DNA of 64,000 bases, taken from positions 248,001 to 312,000 of the forward strand of contig JAMWFC010000041.1 of assembly GCA_027475525.1 (NCBI GenBank), in the 5' to 3' direction. Positions 32,043 through 42,373 of this stretch are shown in pieces. Both the position numbers and the translations under genes were made by a program. A model generated the notes under the pieces. It did no database searches, was not told the DNA's origin, and saw nothing but the letters and a program-made list of their open reading frames with translations. The stretch's first letter is position 1. Every line of letters starts with the position of its first letter. This DNA comes from Macrolepiota albuminosa. Taxonomy: Eukaryota > Basidiomycota > Agaricomycetes > Agaricales > Agaricaceae.

Positions 32043-34448
32043 ATGTCCTTCCGAATTCCAACTCCGCCCCCAGTACCGTCCCGCGAGGCTCAAGACGCTG
32101 CTTCCGCATACATTGACAAGGCGAACCGCTTTATCCGGCGGATCGAGGGTGTTGGCGCGGAAGCGCCTGCAAATCTGGTCGTTGGCGTAATGAGATTATT
32201 GGAGCGGTGGTATGAGGTGCGAGTACTTGGCGTTGGGTGGGATCGGGAGATTGAGGTGCGAGAGTGGTGCCGGGCGCGGTACGTAGACAATCGTGGCGCT
32301 GAGTGGTTAGCGCCTTTCTCCCGTTTTGTGAGTGCTTTCAGTCCTTGCCGTGTCGCTAGCTGATCGAGTTGCCAGGCGCCCCCTCCCGTCCCGACAATCG
32401 AGGACGAACTGGAGGATATTTTGTCTGGCGCCTTGCCGATGACGGTAAGCGCTCCCGCGCCTGAGTAAGTATCTCTGATTGTTATTTCTAACTTTAGCTG
32501 TGGTCTGATTTGTCTCCTAGCAGTAAGCAAGAGGTATTGGCGCCTCTCGCCAACCTTCAGGTTGATGCCGAGATGGCTGCCATTCGTGAGGAAGCGTTTG
32601 CCGAGGCGTCACGGGATGCCCAGGAAAGGCTCCAGGCGCAAGAAGGGCGCGAAGTCACTGGTGAGGAGGAGGTCGTCGGCAAGGGGAAGGCGCCTGCTAC
32701 GAAAAGGCAGGAGTCCGCAGTCGCTGGGTCGAGTAAAGATTCCCGCGCCGGCAGTGCCCAGAACCCAGCACTGCCGGCAAGCAGCATGGGTTCCCCAGTT
32801 AAGCCGGGCAAGACTTTGAAAAAGAAGGTAAGTCTCCTCCTTTCTTACTGTTGGCGACCGCTGTTCATCCTATTTCAAGTCTCGTAAGGCTGCCGCCCCT
32901 CGCTACGCGGTAAGCTCGTCGCGCCAAGGTACTTCCCCTGCTAACCAGCTAGTTGACAGGTACCAACACAAACCTCCTTTAGCGACTCAGAGCTGAAGGG
33001 TCTGTTGGTGGCGCGACGAGATGAGGCGGTTTTAGATGAAGGATTGGAGGCGGGGGTGGTCTTGCCGGAGATGAAGGACAAGAAGACGGCAAGTCCGGCG
33101 GCAAGACGGGAGTTCAAGGACTCCCAAGGAGCGGTAAGGGTTGTAGCTCTTCTTACCGCGTTTGTTAACACTTCTGTAGTGCGACAAGTGCTGGGCCGAC
33201 AACGACCCAGAGGGGTGTTGGTACCCCACCGGTGGCCAGCCCTGCTACCGGTGCGGGACGCTAAAACGAGCTTGCACTTTGGACGGCGCCAAGAGTCGTG
33301 AACGCGGTGGGGCTCCCGACGCGGTAGTGGAGCGCACTTTCAAGCGTGCCGTACTCGTAAGAAGGGCGCGGGAGTTCGTCGAGGGGGAGAGGAAGAAGCA
33401 GGCCGCTGGCGACGCGGCCTTAATCAGCAAGAGTTCCCTGGCGCTGCCGACGCGTCAAGGGGATGAAAACGAAACGGTCGGCAATCGTGGCGCCGGAGAG
33501 CGCCAAGGGACTGCGGTCCCCACAAAACGACAAGCCCCTTCCCCCAGCAAAGGGAAGGGCAAGGCAAAGCGACCTCGGGTGGTCTCTTCACCTCCCCCCT
33601 CGCCAGCCCCTCGCGACACCGAGATGGAAGACTTGCAGAGGGCATTAGCGGCGAGTCGCCTGCCCCCTCAAGATTCCGAGGCAGGCCCAAGTGGCCTCTT
33701 GTCGCCCATCCATTTGGCGGCGAGGTCCCTTGGCGGGGGGGAGGAGGTGGGAGAGCGGGCAGCGGTTGGCGACTCGGCGCCACCAGAGGAGCGGGAAGAG
33801 GTCCCTGCAGATGTGGAGATGGAGGATGAAGAGAAGGCCGAGAAGGCGGCAACGGGAGGGACTGAGGACGCCGAGGGTGAAGAAGAAACCTTGGCGACTC
33901 AACGCGAAAACGACGAGGCGGGAACCGCGGCTAGGGAGCCAGTGGCAGAAGAGGTGGTAGAGGGCGAAGGGGCGATGGAAGAGACTTTGCGGGACTTCCC
34001 TGGCGAGTCCCAGGAGTTGCCGGCAGTGGAGCCTGCCGCCCCCTGGGTAAGTGAAGGTGACTTGGCGACGCAGCTTTGGACAAGCTCGAGTGGGCCTTCA
34101 TCGTGGACCCCCCAGCCTCAGCCAAGAGTCACTGGCGACACTTACGAGTGGCTGGGGGAAGACCTCGTCTATCCGGTGGTGGCTTTGTACCCCCCTCAAG
34201 TGATAGAGCGGATGGCGACGCGTGCGGCAAGTATGCAAGCGGTACTGGGTCGCGAGCGCGAGCGGGTGCGGCAACAAATCATGGCCTCTCGCCTTCGATA
34301 CGCCAATTTGACTCGTAGCATGGACGCCCTTCAAGAGTACCAGGCGGACTGCAACGAGGCGCTAGAGTGGCAGGCCCTCAACCACGTGCAAGTTGGCGAT
34401 CTCTTGCCGCTCGACGACTCGATGTCGCTTTCAGAGGATGATGACTGA
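32043..34448 (+). CDS. Antisense spliced gene of element E, Zn2Cys6-like protein
   Basis: Six inferred exons: 32,043-32,327; 32,376-32,464; 32,521-32,827; 32,880-32,909 (30 nt); 32,960-33,133; 33,180-34,448. All five introns (46-56 bp) are GT-AG and the junctions keep one frame, giving about 717 residues. An alternative second intron is possible. Residues about 296-327 hold a CX2CX8CX8CX2CX6C cluster (CDKCWADNDPEGC, then CYRCGTLKRAC), resembling fungal Zn2Cys6 DNA-binding domains but with wider spacing and fewer basic residues. A basic KGKGKAKRPR stretch may be a nuclear signal. A long acidic region and a helical C-terminal part (ERVRQQIMASRLRYANLTRS) follow. It runs opposite to gag-pol. Role unknown; a DNA-binding regulator is inferred. 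Confidence 0.75.
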
Positions 34449-34876
34449 CGGACCTTAGGGTAGATAGGCCGTCTTGTTTATATTTTCTCTTGCCGTTTCG
34501 ATATATATTTGTTTTTGCCGCCTCCTTGCCGAGTGGACGGATGAGTCTAGTAATCTGAGTTAACGCAACGGCAGAGATCAAGAAATGTATGGCAACGAGA
34601 AAGCAAGCGGTAAGTGTTCTAAAGTAAGTTTTTAGCAAGAGGAGTAGTAGGTGTGGGACTTAGACAAATTTTTGAGAAAAGGGAAACGCTCAGTAAATCA
34701 TCATGGCGAAAAACCCTTGGCGAGAGTTGCGCAATGCGCTAAGCGTTGGCGACACGCTAGCGCTGCGACTTGACTACGTAAGGAATTGTCTGTTGAATAT
34801 AGTATAGTAAGTTTCGGCAAGAAAGATAAGTAAAGTAAGTAATAGAAAGAAAGAGCTTAACAATATATAGTCTTTT
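34449..34876. other. Convergent 3' region of element E
   Basis: 428 bp between the stop of the antisense gene and the stop of integrase. It is A/T-richer than the genes and without an open frame of note. It probably holds the antisense gene's 3' end, and it still carries CGGCAA/CGCTAA-type hexamers. Confidence 0.6.
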
Positions 34877-36315
34877 CTAATCTGGTTCTTCTTCTTCAAC
34901 TAGGGTCGGTAAGTCATCATCGTCCAGTAATTCTGTTTCTTCAAGTTCCCTAAGCTTGGCGGTGTCGATATCTAGCGCTTCAAGCGGCAAGTCGATGTGT
35001 TCTCTAGCGAGATACGGTAATAGGCGAAAAGCGGCAACGGGTCGATGCAATACTGAACCATCTAATTCACAGAGCACGTAAGCGCCTCCACGGTTACGAG
35101 AGATAACTACCAAAGGTCCTAGATAGCGAGGGCGCATTTTCTTGTTGTATGAAGTTTCGATTTTGGAGTTACGCATAAGCACTAGCGCAAAGGTCCTAGA
35201 TAGCGAGGGCGCATTTTCTTGTTGTATGAAGTTTCGATTTTGGAGTTACGCATAAGCACTAGCGCGCCCCTCGGGAAGTTGTAATCTTTGATGGTAGCGC
35301 TATGCTCGGTTTCGAATCGCAGGGCTGCTTGGCGACGGGCGCTAAAGACTACCTCGTGAAGTCGCTCCAAATCTTCTTTCCTTCGCTGGAGATCAATGGC
35401 TCGTCTGGCGATAAGGTCGGTAGTCGCTAAGATGCTGTTTGGCGCAGGCTGAAGGTAGGTCGCTTCTATAATGTCGGCAGGGAGTAAAGGATGGGTGCCA
35501 GTAGCCGCGTAATAGGGAGAACAACCCATGCGCTTACGAATGGTAACTCTTTCCGACCAGAATACTGAATACGTCGCTTCGCTCCAACGAGATTCGTCGC
35601 CATCGACTGCCTTGAAGAGCGCTTGCCGAACGTCAAAGTGTGGCCTCTCTACCAGGCCATTGGCGCGCTTGTTGTAGCCAGATACTCGAATGTGGTGAAT
35701 GTTGTATTTCTTGGCGAGGTAAGTTAGCGCTTTGATAATGGGCGCACCGTTATCCGTGACGATTTCTCTTAGCGCTCCCCAACGGCAAATGACGTCCTCA
35801 AATAGCCACTTGGCAACCGCGTCGGTATTTTCTCTTTGAAGCATTCGAAATTCAGGCCAGTGGATTAGCGAGCAACGACCTTGAATGATGTACTTATAGC
35901 GACCAGATTTAGGCATATGCATGGTATCGACGTAGATTTTGCTGAAGAGGGGAGCTGGCGTTGCAACGGTTGGCGGTATGAGCACTTGGCGTGTCTGTTG
36001 GATTTGGCAGAGGTGGCAAGTCCTGATGTACCAGGCGATGTCGGCGCTAGCGTGTGGCCACCAAAATCGTTCTAGCAGAGAAGCTCGAGTAGCGTACAGA
36101 CCTCTATGTCCTAGCTCGTCATGCATAGCGCGCAAGACTCGTAAGCGACCTTCTGGCTTGATGATCAGCTTGTGAGCGCCATCTCGATTTCGTCGCCAAA
36201 GTCTGTTGTCGGTAAAGAAGAAATGTGTAGCATAGCGTATAAAGGTCGCGTATTGTTCGTCGGTAAGGCTCGCGGGTCGCTTAAGGTCTTGTAGCCATTG
36301 TTCAACGATTAACAA
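34877..36315 (-). CDS. Element E integrase
   Basis: Integrase, read from 36,315 to 34,877. Zinc domain: HDELGHRGLYATRASLLERF and CHLCQIQQTRQ. Core: Asp in VDTMHMPKSGRYKYII, Asp in IVTDNGAPII, Glu in NGLVERPHFDVRQAL. An exact 77-bp duplication (35,111-35,187 and 35,188-35,264) creates a false stop at 35,182; reading through one copy keeps the same frame to the acidic C-terminus (ELLDDDDLPTLVEEEEPD). There is no obvious chromodomain. At the upstream end the frame differs by -1 from RT-RNase H close to the other 77-bp duplication (36,274). Confidence 0.88.
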
Positions 36316-36385
36316 GCGACTGTCTTCTGCCTTTGCTTTGGCGGATCGGGGGGTCGCTTAAGGTCTTGTAGCCATTGTTCAACGA

Positions 36386-38779
36386 TTAACAAGCGACTGT
36401 CTTCTGCCTTTGCTTTGGCGGATCGGGGACGGCATCGTAGGTCAGGTTTCTACTGTCTTCTCTTAGCGGATGGGGCTCTTGTACGACTTTTACTGGAGGC
36501 GAATTTTGACTGAAAATGCTTGCCGTGTAGAATGTGAGGGGTGCGCTAAAGGTCTCGGGGCGGTAAGGGACAATGGGATGTAGAAGGATGCTGGCAGGCT
36601 GTTGCCGTCGTAGTAAGGGAATTGGCTGTTGTATGAGGTGCACGAAACCATGTAAGCGGTCGATCCAGTCCTCGAAATCGCTATCAGCCTGAGGGTCCAC
36701 TACCGGGTCGCCAGGCTGCCGTGGTCGCCTAGAAAGTCCATCCGGTCCGTGGAAGGAGCTCTTGACGTGTACCAACTCAAAGTGAAACATGAGGATGGCG
36801 ACTACCCACCGGTTCATGCTAGCGGACGGCTGGATATCAGGATTCTGCAGCATGCCCTTGATGTACCTAGCGTCGACTTCAACAATCAGATTCCGCACGC
36901 CAATCAAGTACATCTTTAGCGACCGGAAGGCTTTGAAGAGTCCATAGAGCTCTAGCTTAGGCTGACTGTAGCGAGACTCCCGGTCGTTTAGCGTGATCGA
37001 CCCAAAGCGGTTGTAGCGTCGCTGTTTCCGATTGTCGCTAAGGCACTGGCACAAGAAGTAGCCAACGGCAATGTACGAGGTATCCACCGCCAAGATAACA
37101 GGGTCGGCAGAGGTATAATCGATGGGGACTAGGGGCTTGGCGTCCTGCAGAGCTTTTACTAAGTCGCGTTGGGCAGTGACCTGGTCTGGCCCAAATTCGA
37201 AGGGCTCGTTGGCGCGGGTGAGTCGGTTAAGGGCATGTGCGCGATGGGCAAAGTTCTTGACGAATATTCTAAGAACGCCAACAGTACCAAGAAAGGCGCG
37301 AACTTCAGATAAGTCGCGGCAAGGACCCCAGCGCTCCAAGAGTGCTAAGCGAGATTCGTCGGGAACACGACCGTCGGGAGTGCAGATGTGACCAAGTATT
37401 TTGAACCTTGGCGCGCAAAGGAGGAGTTTGTGACCGCTAAACGTACCACCGCTATACTTCATACGTTGGAGAACTCGATTGAGCAGCTGGAAAAAGTCCC
37501 ATAGCGCTAAGCGAATATTGGAGTTGTCGGGATGGGTCGCCGGTAAGCCGTTTACGAGTCGCCAGTCTTTGGGGCCTTTGACGCCAACGTCGTCGATGAA
37601 GCTAAGGACGTTATGCGGTATCTCGGGTTGGAGGATGAAAGTGATGTCGTCGTGGAATATAGGGACTGAGTTTGTCCAGCCCATCGGCAAGGTGACTAGG
37701 CGCAGTGCGCCAAACGGAGTTTGAAAGGTGGTGAGGTCACGGGAAGATGGGTGTATTAAGCGTTCATCGTAGCCAACGTAAAGATCAAGGGTGGCGCCAC
37801 AGATACGCCCGGCAAAGGACTCGGCAAAGTGGTCAGGGAAAGGCGGTACGCCAGAGTGTCGTATGGTTACTCTATTCAGCGGCTCAAGACTGTGAACTAT
37901 GCGTAGATTGCCGTTCTTTTTGAGGACACAGAACCAACGGGAGCGGTAAGAACTGTTTGAGGGCTCGTAGACGCCAGCCTGTATCTTGGTCCTAATAATC
38001 TGGCAGACCTCGGCTTCGATCCCAGGCGGTAACGGTCGGTTGTGCTCAGTCCACGGTACGTGAGGAATAGTCGGGATTACAACAGGCGGGAAGAAATCTG
38101 TACGTAGGCTGCCGCGTTCGGAGTCCTCCCAAGCGAAGGCTTTGTCTTGCTTAGCGACAAGATCGGTAAGGACGTTCAACTCATCTTTGGTCAAAAATCC
38201 TGTGTCGTGCTCCTTGGCGAACTGCTGTTGGCGTTCCTTGGTAAAACGTCCTGTGGGCTGAAAGGGTGGCGGATTCGGCGATAAGGTCGGCATGTCGGCA
38301 AGAGGGTCGCCAATAATCTGGCGCTCGATCCTAAACGTCTCGGGAGAGTGCGTAGCGATGGGTTTTGTTTTAAGCGCAACTGGCTTATATTTCTTTTTAA
38401 CTTGTACCCCTTTCCTTTTGGGAGCGTTAGCTTGGTTATATACAGAAGTGGAAAGGGGAACTGTGGCCTGAGGAGCGGCAAGTCCAAGAACGGCAGGAGA
38501 CGAGGCTCCGGGAAGAGTAGTGAGATAGGTGTCGGTAGACGCAATATTCTGAAATGACTCGGAAGCGGTAAGATATAAGTAGGCAAGAGAGGAGTTGGTA
38601 ATATTTTGATTTTTCTGGGAAGGTTCTGCGTCGGTAATGGGTAAAGTAGTTAAAACATCTTCGTCAAGAAAAGCAGTAGACAAAACAGTTACAAGACCAG
38701 TTGAATGGTCAAATTCCAGCGTTAGCGCCACATCTCCGTGATCATCGCCAATCACCTCCTCGATGGTCTGTGAAAACAC
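36386..38779 (-). CDS. pol: Element E reverse transcriptase and RNase H
   Basis: 797-residue open frame in the -1 frame relative to Gag, overlapping it by 28 nt, so expression by -1 frameshifting is likely. No canonical slippery heptamer was recognised; the overlap holds GGTGTTTTC. RT: SRWFCVLKKNGNLRIVHSLE, GALRLVTLPMGWTNSVPIFH and the catalytic FIDD at 37,589-37,600 (F/YxDD class). RNase H: VILAVDTSYIAVGYFLCQ to FHGPDGLSRRPRQPGD. The frame ends TVAC-stop inside the 77-bp duplication, so the true junction to integrase is uncertain. Confidence 0.87.
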   Translation of the reverse strand: MFSQTIEEVIGDDHGDVALTLEFDHSTGLVTVLSTAFLDEDVLTTLPITDAEPSQKNQNITNSSLAYLYLTASESFQNIASTDTYLTTLPGASSPAVLGLAAPQATVPLSTSVYNQANAPKRKGVQVKKKYKPVALKTKPIATHSPETFRIERQIIGDPLADMPTLSPNPPPFQPTGRFTKERQQQFAKEHDTGFLTKDELNVLTDLVAKQDKAFAWEDSERGSLRTDFFPPVVIPTIPHVPWTEHNRPLPPGIEAEVCQIIRTKIQAGVYEPSNSSYRSRWFCVLKKNGNLRIVHSLEPLNRVTIRHSGVPPFPDHFAESFAGRICGATLDLYVGYDERLIHPSSRDLTTFQTPFGALRLVTLPMGWTNSVPIFHDDITFILQPEIPHNVLSFIDDVGVKGPKDWRLVNGLPATHPDNSNIRLALWDFFQLLNRVLQRMKYSGGTFSGHKLLLCAPRFKILGHICTPDGRVPDESRLALLERWGPCRDLSEVRAFLGTVGVLRIFVKNFAHRAHALNRLTRANEPFEFGPDQVTAQRDLVKALQDAKPLVPIDYTSADPVILAVDTSYIAVGYFLCQCLSDNRKQRRYNRFGSITLNDRESRYSQPKLELYGLFKAFRSLKMYLIGVRNLIVEVDARYIKGMLQNPDIQPSASMNRWVVAILMFHFELVHVKSSFHGPDGLSRRPRQPGDPVVDPQADSDFEDWIDRLHGFVHLIQQPIPLLRRQQPASILLHPIVPYRPETFSAPLTFYTASIFSQNSPPVKVVQEPHPLREDSRNLTYDAVPDPPKQRQKTVAC

Positions 38780-41064
38780 CGGTAGGGTCGTTCGTTGGCG
38801 TGCTGGTCGGTAAACTCTGGTGGCTTAGCGAGGGCGCCTTTTCGTTGTCCCCTAGGGAACGTTGGCACCGTTCGTCGGATTCCGGAATTAGGGTCGCTAA
38901 TTGTGAGGGTCGTTTCCTCGTCGGTAACTGTCTTGACGACTGATCGCGCCAAGACGTCGAAAGGTCTGCCGAGTAGTAAGTCGTATGCCGGTGATCGCAA
39001 AATGTGTATCTGAAGATAAAACGTAATGTCGCCAAGGGTGCAAGGCACATTCTTGGCGAGGCCTAGGGATCTGTCTACCGTGCCGTTAGCGCTCTGCATG
39101 TTTAGTATAACGGTAGGGTCGTAAATAAGGCCTAAATCGTTAGCGACTTCTGCTGCCATAGAAATAATCTGAGACCCGCTATCCACAATCGCCTCTACCT
39201 CGTGCTTGTTATCGACGGTTAGCGCTACTGAGCGAATAGCGTGCGATTCTTGAGCGACGGTAAGAATTGCTGGGTCCTCTCCATGGTCTACTGACCTAAG
39301 ATAGGTCTCCACTGGGTCCACAGAGGTGGCGTTAGCGATGGGGTCGGCAAGAGTGTCTTCAGTGTCGGGAGGGTCGATGGTAACAGAGAAACCAGGAAGC
39401 GCGTCGTCGAGTTCATCAACCTCGGCAACGGCTGTCGCCAAGGGTCGTCGGGGAGTGACTGCCGTCTTGACTTGGTTGCGGACGTCGGGAGCAATACTAC
39501 AAAGCTCTTCTACTGACAAGGTGACGTGGGTTTTCATGATACGGTTAAAAACGTGGTTAGATTTCTCTATGTCGAAAATTGGCGCAGTAGGTCGGTAGCC
39601 ACCTTCAGGACGTTTCTCGGGAGCGGCAAAGTTTCGTTGTGCGGGAGCATGATAACGATCGGGAATCCCTGAATAGGGATGGAGAGGCGGCAAAGGCGGT
39701 TCGGGAGCGGTAGCGGACGACGATGGTTCTGAGGCAGGAGCAGGGGCAGTGGCAGGAGGTGCAGCAGGAGCAGGTGTCGGTAACTTGCTAGCGGGAGGCA
39801 TCGGCTTGTATCCTTTAAGAGGTTGTTTGGGCTGCTTAACTTCAACCCCATCAAAAACCTGGTTCTTTAGCGAATCCAACTCCTGTTGGAGCTTGGCGAT
39901 ACGCTCTTCCCGCGAGAAAGTAGGGTGGTCGCCAACGCTGTCGAAATGTAGGACCTTGTGAATCATCTGCTGTTGGGTCGCCTGTTCGGGGTCGGGGTTG
40001 GCGTTGCCAGATAGCGTGCCGGTAACGATTTGTCCTGGATTGCGCCTATGCCACTCATCAACTCGCTCCTGGAAGGACTTCTTGTCTGGGTAGTTGGGGA
40101 TGGTGGCGCCAGTGGTGAGGACTATCTTGCCGTCGATAGCTCGTCGAATTCTACCTTGGCGAACGTAATTCTCGAGGGTAGCGCAGCGTCCTCTAGTCAT
40201 GGTGTGGCCAATTTCCCCACAGAAGTGGCAAGGGCCAGGTGCGGGTACGTTAGCGGGTCGGTTAGCAGTCAGGTTGGTGGTAATCATAGTTTCGATACGT
40301 GTCATAGCGGAGGCGACAGCGGCGGTAATAGCAGCATTGAGCTCTTCTTTCTTAACGAAGTCGGCAACAGGAGGCGGGATGGGAATGATACCGTTAGTTC
40401 GCTCAGGGGGTGGGCTCGTCCTAGCGCGCTGCAGTCCAACGCCAGTGTCCGTTCCCTTGAGAACCCATTTACCGGCTTCAAAGACGTCGGCAACGTTATA
40501 GGGCTCGTCTGGGTGATGAGCCTGATGAACTATCTCTAGGCGACGAGCAATACGAGTCCAAAGCGAAGTCGGGATGCCTTGCTGGAACAGGCGACGCTCC
40601 TCGTTAATATAGAGCTTGCCGTTCTGCAGAAGCCACCTAGCGACTTTCTGGAACTCGCGGTAATATGTAGAGAATGCGCCAAGCGAAGATGTGCCGTTGT
40701 CGAAAGATTCCTGTACTAGTTTTTGTAACTCGTTTACCGTGTATCGGGTAGCCTCCTCGGCGCCAGGATACAGCTGGATTACTGCCGTCTTCCAGTCCTC
40801 ATACGAAGCGCCTTGGGCTGGGACTGGCGGTGCGGCAGGGACAAAGGCGGCAAACTCGGTAAGACCTGTCCACGTCTCTGCCGTGTCATACGATACGTAT
40901 CTTGCCGCGTACTCCTTCATCTGCGTGTGGTCGGTAATGTTACAATCTCTGAATAGATACTCTAACTCCTTAAAATACTGGGAGAGCTCCCGTGGCTTGG
41001 TCTCGTCCCATTTTGGTGCTGAGAAGTGGTTGCGTGGCGGCATGCGCTGGACTTGTTGTTCCAT
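38752..41064 (-). CDS. gag: Element E Gag-protease
   Basis: 770 residues from ATG 41,064. Capsid-like region (RNHFSAPKWDETKPRELSQY, YFKELEYLFRDCNITDH) at residues about 10-200. Zinc knuckle CHFCGEIGHTMTRGRC (CX2CX4HX5C) near residue 280. Pro/Ala-rich linker around 400-450. Retropepsin domain with VEAIVDSGSQIISMAAEVAN near 630 and DLLLGRPFDVLARS near 720. The frame is open for about 105 codons upstream of the ATG but has no other ATG there. Intact, with no nonsense codons. Confidence 0.9.
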   Translation of the reverse strand: MEQQVQRMPPRNHFSAPKWDETKPRELSQYFKELEYLFRDCNITDHTQMKEYAARYVSYDTAETWTGLTEFAAFVPAAPPVPAQGASYEDWKTAVIQLYPGAEEATRYTVNELQKLVQESFDNGTSSLGAFSTYYREFQKVARWLLQNGKLYINEERRLFQQGIPTSLWTRIARRLEIVHQAHHPDEPYNVADVFEAGKWVLKGTDTGVGLQRARTSPPPERTNGIIPIPPPVADFVKKEELNAAITAAVASAMTRIETMITTNLTANRPANVPAPGPCHFCGEIGHTMTRGRCATLENYVRQGRIRRAIDGKIVLTTGATIPNYPDKKSFQERVDEWHRRNPGQIVTGTLSGNANPDPEQATQQQMIHKVLHFDSVGDHPTFSREERIAKLQQELDSLKNQVFDGVEVKQPKQPLKGYKPMPPASKLPTPAPAAPPATAPAPASEPSSSATAPEPPLPPLHPYSGIPDRYHAPAQRNFAAPEKRPEGGYRPTAPIFDIEKSNHVFNRIMKTHVTLSVEELCSIAPDVRNQVKTAVTPRRPLATAVAEVDELDDALPGFSVTIDPPDTEDTLADPIANATSVDPVETYLRSVDHGEDPAILTVAQESHAIRSVALTVDNKHEVEAIVDSGSQIISMAAEVANDLGLIYDPTVILNMQSANGTVDRSLGLAKNVPCTLGDITFYLQIHILRSPAYDLLLGRPFDVLARSVVKTVTDEETTLTISDPNSGIRRTVPTFPRGQRKGALAKPPEFTDQHANERPYRCFHRPSRR

Positions 41065-41401
41065 GGCGACTGTGTTGGCGAGTTCGGTTAGCGGTAGTGG
41101 GGAAGGAGTTCTGGAGATTGGCGACGGGGTAAGCGAAATGAGTTGAGAAAGAGGCGTTAGCGGAGTAATGGGAGTGATTGACTGCGGTACGGTAAAGGGG
41201 GACGCTAAGGGGTCGTCGGCACTATAGTCGAGGGAATGCGGGAAGAGATCAGGAAAAGCGTCTACAGTGGCGTTCTGTAGTTCCTGGGCTAGAGAGAGAC
41301 CCGGTAAGGCACCAGGTGGGAAGGAGCTATGCCTTCTGCCGACTGGTCTAGCAGGCGGCGCCTACGCTGGAGACGGGTTTCTGGCGGAATTCTGCCCTAG
41401 A

Positions 41402-41422
41402 GATCCCTCGCGGTGGGCTCCA
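41402..41422 (-). promoter_or_regulatory. Element E tRNA primer-binding site
   Basis: Three nucleotides inside the 5' LTR (which ends at 41,426 on the minus strand) the minus strand reads TGGAGCCCACCGCGAGGG. It starts with TGG, the complement of a tRNA CCA end. The tRNA was not identified. Confidence 0.5.
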
Positions 41423-41425
41423 ATT

Positions 41426-42373
41426 TGATGACGCCCAAAGTTTTGGTCAGCAACAAATGCAACTTATAGAGTTACCTGACCAAGAGCTTGCGTTGGGCGC
41501 GCTAAAAGTAATTTGAGGAGTCCCGGGCAGGTCCCAGAGAACGCGCCTATAAAAATGAGGAAAGTTGGTAACGGGGTCGGTTAGTGTCAAGCGCTAAGGT
41601 AAAGCGCCTAAGGAAAATGCGGTAAGTGAACACGGCAATGTGAGCGGCAAGAGCACGATATGCTTAGCGAAGTCTAAGCGTCGATAATGCCTGCCGTAGT
41701 TGCAAGGCGCGAGTATGTCGAGTGTTGGCGAGCGTCTGCAACTGCCGATGAGTTTTGACGTTGCCGACCGTAGCGTAAATGAGCTCTTGAGCGTAAGTGA
41801 GACTGAAGTAAGTGGGGGAAACTCTGGTCTATTGTTCTGCTCTATGTACAAGTCGGTAAGTACTTTTATACTACAATGAGTTTGCCGTCGCCAGTGGCTA
41901 ATGACGCCAGAGTGCGGTAAACTGGAAAATTTCAAAGGGGCTGCTCCAACGGTTTCCGATCCCTACCGTCCTTTGAGGACCCTTGGCGCCACCAGGCGGC
42001 AGATCGCGGTGCTAAACCATCAATCCATCACCCTTCTGTCTGTCAAAACACCTAAGCGACGTTGGGCGCCAAATCGAGACGGTAAGCGGTGTCAGACGCC
42101 AAGGTCAAACGCCAAGCTGTCCGTCAGTTTTTGATAGATCATCAAACTTCTCGCTAAGCGCTGTCGTCAGTGACTGATGCCATCTGTCAGTTGTCATTCT
42201 GTCTGCCGATCGGCGCTATCACTGATTGGATCTGCTTCTTGCCGTGCGCGGCCGTCAGAAATGGCTTAAAATAGGTAGAACGCGTGCGCTAAGTTCGGAA
42301 CGAGTGCGGCAAGGTTTCCGGGGCCGGTGCCGAGCCTGCCGTTGATGCGCCTAACCTGTATAGGGTCCTATCA
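41426..42373 (-). repeat. Element E 5' LTR
   Basis: 948 bp, identical to 30,926-31,873 except at 41,565 (T; C at 31,065). This implies a very recent insertion. The outer end abuts GTGTATACCCC of element C, matching the GTGT before the 3' LTR. Confidence 0.95.

Larger units (their letters stand above)
30926..42373 (-). mobile_element. Young Ty3/gypsy element E carrying an antisense gene
   Basis: 11.45-kb element inserted in C. Two 948-bp LTRs (30,926-31,873 and 41,426-42,373) differ at one position (31,065 versus 41,565). The flanks share GTGT (30,922-30,925 and 42,374-42,377), a probable 4-bp TSD. On the minus strand: Gag with protease (41,064-38,752), RT-RNase H (38,779-36,386) and integrase (36,315-34,877). 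On the opposite strand, between integrase and the 3' LTR, is a spliced gene (32,043-34,448). Two exact 77-bp duplications (35,111; 36,274) are likely artefacts. The whole element is enriched in CGSYAA/TTRSCG hexamers. Confidence 0.95.
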
